Origin: Xestospongia muta | Taxonomy: Eukaryota > Porifera > Demospongiae > Haplosclerida > Petrosiidae | Assembly: GCA_963693285.1 (NCBI GenBank) | Contig: OY848929.1 | Location: forward strand, 1,676,501-1,740,500 | DNA: 64,000 bases | Reading direction: 5' to 3' | Shown here: one piece after another, positions 59,517-64,000 of the stretch | How positions within the stretch are numbered: the first letter of the stretch is position 1 | Layout of the letters: each line of letters starts with the position of its first letter | Notes under the pieces: model-generated | What the model saw: the letters and a program-made list of their open reading frames with translations, nothing else | What the model was told of the DNA's origin: nothing | The model's database searches: none | Position numbers and translations under genes: made by a program

Positions 59517-60429
59517 TTTCTTTCCCTGTTTTAATTGATATCGTATTTACATGATTAGATATATTTATTAACCATGATTTGTTTTTTATATCGTGTATGA
59601 ATATTGTGTGATTAAATTCCCTTTTCATAATATTTATTACTCAGGATAATTATTAGTGGCAATGAGATAAGGCTATAGAGGCTGATTTGAGAATTATTCA
59701 AATACAAAGCTACTGTTTTGATAAGTGCAAATAGTATACATAACTTTGGGGACTTTTTGACAGATGTGGTCCTTTATTGCAAATCAGGTCACATATATAG
59801 AAGTATTAATTGTAATAACATCGTGACAAGTTTAATTACTGTTACAATTTCCTTTTGTGCTTTCAACAAGCAGACCTCTTTTCTCAATTGTAAAGTTTTG
59901 ACTTCAAGCAAAGTGAATGTAGCACATTCAGCTGTTATGATTATGACAGGACCACTACACAACATAGTACTGACCTGTATATATTGGACGTATAAAACAT
60001 GCAGATATCTTGTACAAATGGCTGGTGATTGCATAGTGGACATAGTATACCATATAACAGTTTGTGATTATGTTAGAGCTCTTGTCTGTTTAAAACTTAC
60101 ACTGTAACTGGCTCACTGTTTGAAGATTTGAACTATAAGAATAGTGTTGTCAGCAAATCTGTTATAGTTACACATATTTTTGGGATTATGGTTAGATAAA
60201 TATATAATTAATTATTAATTAACTTTACCAAATTAAAGTACTATACCTAAAATATATGGTTTCATTATTACTAGTATAGGTTAGCCATGGAGTCCACAGG
60301 TTTGGATGAAATTCTACTCAATCAAAGTATACTATATAAAAAGATAATGTTATCACAGTATGCATATATTTTTAAGATCTTATACAATTGCAAAGTGAAA
60401 TATTGTGTTACAACAAAAATGTCTTCATT
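59517..60429. other. Intergenic spacer with duplicated flanks
   Basis: 59577-59730 is similar to 61597-61750 (shared GATAAGGCTATAGAGGCTGA), and 59850-59965 is similar to 52870-52985. Reading frames here are short and unsupported. The convergent 3' end of the receptor at 60430 borders it. Confidence 0.6.
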
Positions 60430-61488
60430 TTATTCACTGTCAAGATAACTTTCTTCAGGAATTACAGTAACAGTTTTAGCACCAGTAGAGGCATCAGTGT
60501 CAACTGTATAAACAGCTGTGGTAGCTTCTGCTGCATTGGTAGCTTCCATCACAGACTTAGTTTGTCCTTGACAAAGTGGTTTACGTAAAATTATTACATG
60601 AACTAGAAGTGCTAGTCCTGAAAAGAATCCCCACAGAGCATTTGCAATGGCATGAGCTAATACCAAATAATAGTTGCTATGTGGTATAGCTTCGTCAACG
60701 CGATCAATAAATGGAAGAAGAGCTAATACATAAAATATTATTGGATATGCCAGTAATGGTACAACCTGTTTCAAAGCTTTCTTGTTTTTGTTTTGTTCTC
60801 GACTGATGATTAGAGGCTCCTTCTCTTGGGATTTGTACCTGTTACAAGCTCTCCATGCTAACACTAAAATTATAATGCCAACTGAAATCACACAGACAGT
60901 AAGTGATACCATTAATGGACCATACCACAGTGTGAATTGTTCTATAATTCCCTCTTTGTACCTTTCACTGGGACAGTTCTCATTCCAACTTCGGATCCAA
61001 CACCATGCATTTGAGACGCCATAAGAATGATTAATAAATGGAATCCAAGCAGTTACCAAAGGAAATAGCAAAGACAATAAAATATAAAGAATTTCTAACT
61101 TTTCAAAGTTTTTGAAACACACAACCATACAAAATATGTGGAACACAAGACACAATGTAAAGAGAAGGTTCATCCATATTGCATAATGAATGAGAAAAGC
61201 CATAATGTTGCATTCAACAACATGAAATTTATCTTTTGTGTAGTTGATATTCATCATCATCAAAATTCCTATAGCACTAAAAAAGAGGCAGGCCAAGACT
61301 TGGTAGACAGCTAACCTATACACAAAGTGCTTGTACAATTTCAAGGAAATGACAAGGAGTAATGCTGTACTGCACATTACAAACGATATTATGCTAGGAA
61401 TCAACCATGACACAATCAATTTATTCCTCTCGTGTTCTGTGAAAGAGCTGTTGCAGTCATTGCGAGTGAAGATCTGATCCTCTTCCAT
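60430..61488 (-). CDS. Orphan 7TM receptor, cluster member 3 (intact)
   Basis: Single-exon frame of 352 residues: NDCNSSFTEHERNKL block, ISLKLYKHFVYRLAVYQVLA, MMMNINYTKDKFHVVEC, TM3-TM4, SNAWCWIRSWNENCPSERYK, TM5, KKALKQVVPLLAYPIIFYVL, FIDRVDEAIPHSNYYLVLAH, a tail with Thr/Ala repeats and an acidic end. It is nearly identical over its C-terminal 200 residues to the partial gene at 63353-64000, and over its N-terminal third to the dead copy at 54669-55170, so the duplications are recent. Confidence 0.87.
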   Translation of the reverse strand: MEEDQIFTRNDCNSSFTEHERNKLIVSWLIPSIISFVMCSTALLLVISLKLYKHFVYRLAVYQVLACLFFSAIGILMMMNINYTKDKFHVVECNIMAFLIHYAIWMNLLFTLCLVFHIFCMVVCFKNFEKLEILYILLSLLFPLVTAWIPFINHSYGVSNAWCWIRSWNENCPSERYKEGIIEQFTLWYGPLMVSLTVCVISVGIIILVLAWRACNRYKSQEKEPLIISREQNKNKKALKQVVPLLAYPIIFYVLALLPFIDRVDEAIPHSNYYLVLAHAIANALWGFFSGLALLVHVIILRKPLCQGQTKSVMEATNAAEATTAVYTVDTDASTGAKTVTVIPEESYLDSE

Positions 61489-61879
61489 ATTTCTTCCCCT
61501 AGTGTCTTGTACACTAGTGATGTAATAGTTTTGACAGAGTACAGACGATTAGTCTAGTGTACTCTAACCTTTGACCAATGAATTAAGTATAACTTCCATA
61601 TACGTCATATACAAATATAATATTGTGTGTTTAAATTTCCCTTTCATAATATTACCCAGGAGAATTAATAGAGATAATGGGATAAGGCTATAGAGGCTGA
61701 TTTGGGAATTATTGAAGTACAATGCTACTGTTTCAATGAATATAAAAGCTCTGGTAATATAATTTTACACATAGCCTGATAATATAATTTTACACAAGAA
61801 CAACATATTTTGATGAAATGTAACTGAAAATTATATATGTACACATATATGCAGTGTTTATAGTCCATTAGCTATAGTG

Positions 61880-62490
61880 ACTACCCCAATATTTCTTCAT
61901 ACTCTGATTTGTTGACATTGAAAAGTTGGGTCATTGTAGTTGTAGAACGAAGCAATGTTACAAACAATTGTATCATATTCCTTGTCAGTATTAATAGTTA
62001 TATCTACTAAAATCTCTTTTTGAGAATATAACTTGTGGAGGAATAGTAGATGAATTAGCAGTACCAAAGATGAAAAAATCCCCACATATATAGAGCTTCT
62101 GAAGTCATTGCTATATATACTGTCTGTTACCAAGTGATAGCTGCCAACTGGTGATATAGCACCATGCAATCGATTGGGTACTGGAAATAAACTCAACAAG
62201 TAAAATATAATTGGACATGCCAGTAATGGTAGCAGCTGTTTTAAAGCTTTCTAGTTATGATTTTCTTTGATCAACAGGATTTCTAATTCCTTCCCATGAA
62301 CTCTAGTGCTTTCTTATCTATACTAATGCTATCACAATCACAGTAATTAAAAAGATGGTAAGAGAGAAATAATGGACCATATACCAGTGCAATTTGTTCC
62401 ATGGACCTCCAAATTATGTATATTGGGTTTGTTAACTATCATGGTACATCTTAATAATCTAACACCACTGACCTGTTATACCATATACCG
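61880..62490 (-). pseudogene. Broken copy of the receptor at 53478-54581
   Basis: From about 62490 downward the DNA matches the C-terminal half of the 367-residue gene: remnants of the TM5 region, then PVPNRLHGAISPVGSYH and a TM7 segment, ending near 61900. The reading frame is interrupted by several indels and stops; only the last 100 codons (62199-61897) stay open. The N-terminal half is missing. Confidence 0.85.
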
Positions 62491-62559
62491 GTATCATTCA
62501 TGTGCTTTATGTGCGTTTCCGACGGAAAATACATCTTCATAGAGCTCAATGTAATGTTA

Positions 62560-62681
62560 CCACTAACAGGAACATACAAGGTGATACAGCTGCTTATACA
62601 AGGTACACTGTTGCCTCCACAAATGCAGTTAGTACTTACACTATTCCAAGAAAATCTGAATATGAAAGTAATAGTGAATGA
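62560..62681 (+). pseudogene. C-terminal tail fragment of a 7TM receptor
   Basis: 62580-62681 reads GDTAAYTRYTVASTNAVSTY and ends SEYESNSE plus TGA, matching the tail of the intact plus-strand receptor (YTKETVASTNALSTYT...). No helices remain upstream. It abuts, in opposite orientation, the broken copy at 61880-62490, which marks a rearrangement breakpoint. Confidence 0.75.
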
Positions 62682-62689
62682 TAACAATT

Positions 62690-63352
62690 TGTTGACATCA
62701 ATAATGATAAGCTTAGACTACATTTCACTTTTCTGATTTATGTGTGTTTATTTTAATTTTAATAGCTATATCATGTACTGTAAACACATTAATTGATTAA
62801 TGTAGCCATTATGTATAGAGTTATACAGGTTGCATAGATCACTGGTCATATACATAGATCTTTATAGCAATATATTAGGTATTATATAATATATCAAATG
62901 TTGTGCTGTTCTAGCCTGTGATATTTTCATGAACAACAGTTCATAATAATAGTATAGACTACAATAATAATATTATTATGTGCACAATATGTAGTGTTTA
63001 TACAGATACATGTAGACATGTAAATGTGAACAAATAATCAATAATATTAAAATGTACATCACCTTACATTTCATGCATAAAACACCTTTTTTTAATAAAG
63101 GGCTCTTCTCAACTTGAACAGAGTATAATTAATTTACTATGTATACATTAAATTACTATAATTATATAAAAAATATATGGTTTCATTACTGGTATAGATT
63201 AGCCATTGAGTAAAACAATCAACTACAAATTTGGACAAAATTCTACTTAAAGTATACCTTAAAGAGATAATGTTATCACACTGTGTATATGTTTTTAAGC
63301 TATTATACAATTGTAAAATAAAACATTAGGTTACAACAAAAATATCTTCGTT
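62690..63352. other. Intergenic AT-rich spacer with duplicated 3' flank
   Basis: No gene seen. The part from about 63165 on is similar to 60240-60429, i.e. the 3' flanks of the two near-identical receptors were duplicated along with the genes. Confidence 0.65.
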
Positions 63353-64000
63353 TTAGTCACTTTCAACATCACTTTCTTCAGAAATTACAGTAACAGTTTT
63401 AGCGCCAGTAGAGGCATCAGTGTCAACTGTAAAAACAGCTGTGGTAGCTTCTGCTGCATTGGTAGCTTCCTTCACAGATTTAGTTTGTCCTTGACAAAGT
63501 GGTTTACGTAAAATTATTACATGAACTAGAAGTGCTAGTCCTGAAAAGAATCCCCACAGAGCATTTGCAATGGCATGAGCTAATACCAAATAATAGTTGC
63601 TATGTGGTATAGCTTCGTCAACGCGATCAATAAATGGAAGAAGAGCTAATACATAAAATATTATTGGATATGCCAATAATGGTACAACCTGTTTCAAAGC
63701 TTTCTTGTTTTTGTTTTGTTCTCGACTGATGATTAGAGGCTCCTTCTCTTGAGATGTGTACCTGTTACAAGCTCTCCATGCTAACACTAAAATTATAATG
63801 CCAACTGAAATCACACAGACAGTAAGTGATACCATTAATGGACCATACCACAGAGTGAATTGTTCTATAATTCCCTCTTTGTACCTTTCACTGGGACAGT
63901 TCTCGTTCCAACTTCGGATCCAACACCATGCATTTGAGACGCCATAAGAATGATTAATAAATGGAATCCAAGCAGTTACCATAGGGAACAACAAAGACAA
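63353..64000 (-). CDS. Orphan 7TM receptor, cluster member 4 (partial, runs off window)
   Basis: The last 215 codons or so of a receptor nearly identical to the gene at 60430-61488. Differences I see are few: CNRYTSQEKE for CNRYKSQEKE, SVKEATN for SVMEATN, AVFTVD for AVYTVD, and a different last dozen residues (ISEESDVESD). It contains SNAWCWIRSWNENC, TM5, TM6, TM7 and the tail. The N-terminal part lies beyond the window end. No lesion in the visible part. Confidence 0.88.
   Translation of the reverse strand: MSLLFPMVTAWIPFINHSYGVSNAWCWIRSWNENCPSERYKEGIIEQFTLWYGPLMVSLTVCVISVGIIILVLAWRACNRYTSQEKEPLIISREQNKNKKALKQVVPLLAYPIIFYVLALLPFIDRVDEAIPHSNYYLVLAHAIANALWGFFSGLALLVHVIILRKPLCQGQTKSVKEATNAAEATTAVFTVDTDASTGAKTVTVISEESDVESD

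Overview
The window is animal nuclear DNA, AT-rich and dense with small spliced genes. It most likely comes from a demosponge; an Amphimedon-like haplosclerid is my best guess. The evidence is clear metazoan orthologues (RGS12-type, ZDHHC16-type, MAEA, MAT, SLC47/MATE, ABCA, tropomodulin-like), many introns of 40-150 bp, gene gaps of 90-700 bp, a Death-ankyrin protein with a mid-region I associate with sponges, and lineage-specific multi-TM receptors. The species call is inference. I rebuilt exons by hand from reading frames, GT/GC-AG sites and conserved protein blocks.

Layout, left to right: the 3' part of a MATE exporter (+, to 1956); a tandem pair of unknown paralogues (-, 2251-5047) divergent from a ZDHHC16-like palmitoyltransferase (+, 5297-13147); a complete RGS12-like scaffold PDZ-PTB-RGS-RBD-RBD-GoLoco (+, 13774-28785); S-adenosylmethionine synthetase (+, 29126-32016), convergent with a single-exon Death/ankyrin protein (-, 32104-34500); MAEA (-, 34724-36658); a beta-helix plus multi-TM receptor-like protein (-, 37834-41355); a glutathione S-transferase (-, 41849-44124) and a broken copy of it; a half-size ABCA transporter (-, 45241-48093) directly preceded by a decayed RBR ubiquitin-ligase fragment (-, 48145-49068); a GPR157/cAMP-receptor-like GPCR (+, 50244-52777). 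From 53478 to 64000 lies a young, rearranged cluster of orphan 7TM receptors, intact and broken on both strands, with a short tropomodulin-like gene (-, 55801-56799) inside it.

No operon logic is apparent. The functional themes are G-protein signalling (RGS12, GPR157-like, the 7TM cluster), membrane transport or detoxification (MATE, GST, ABCA) and protein modification (ZDHHC16, MAEA).

Most notable signals: long CT microsatellites on the sense strand immediately before at least eight 3' splice sites, with GA runs just after two 5' splice sites; two GC-AG introns; a possible short PDZ-PTB isoform of RGS12; two foldback elements and one terminal-inverted-repeat element; the truncated ABCA/RBR junction; and recent duplication, inversion and decay in the receptor cluster.
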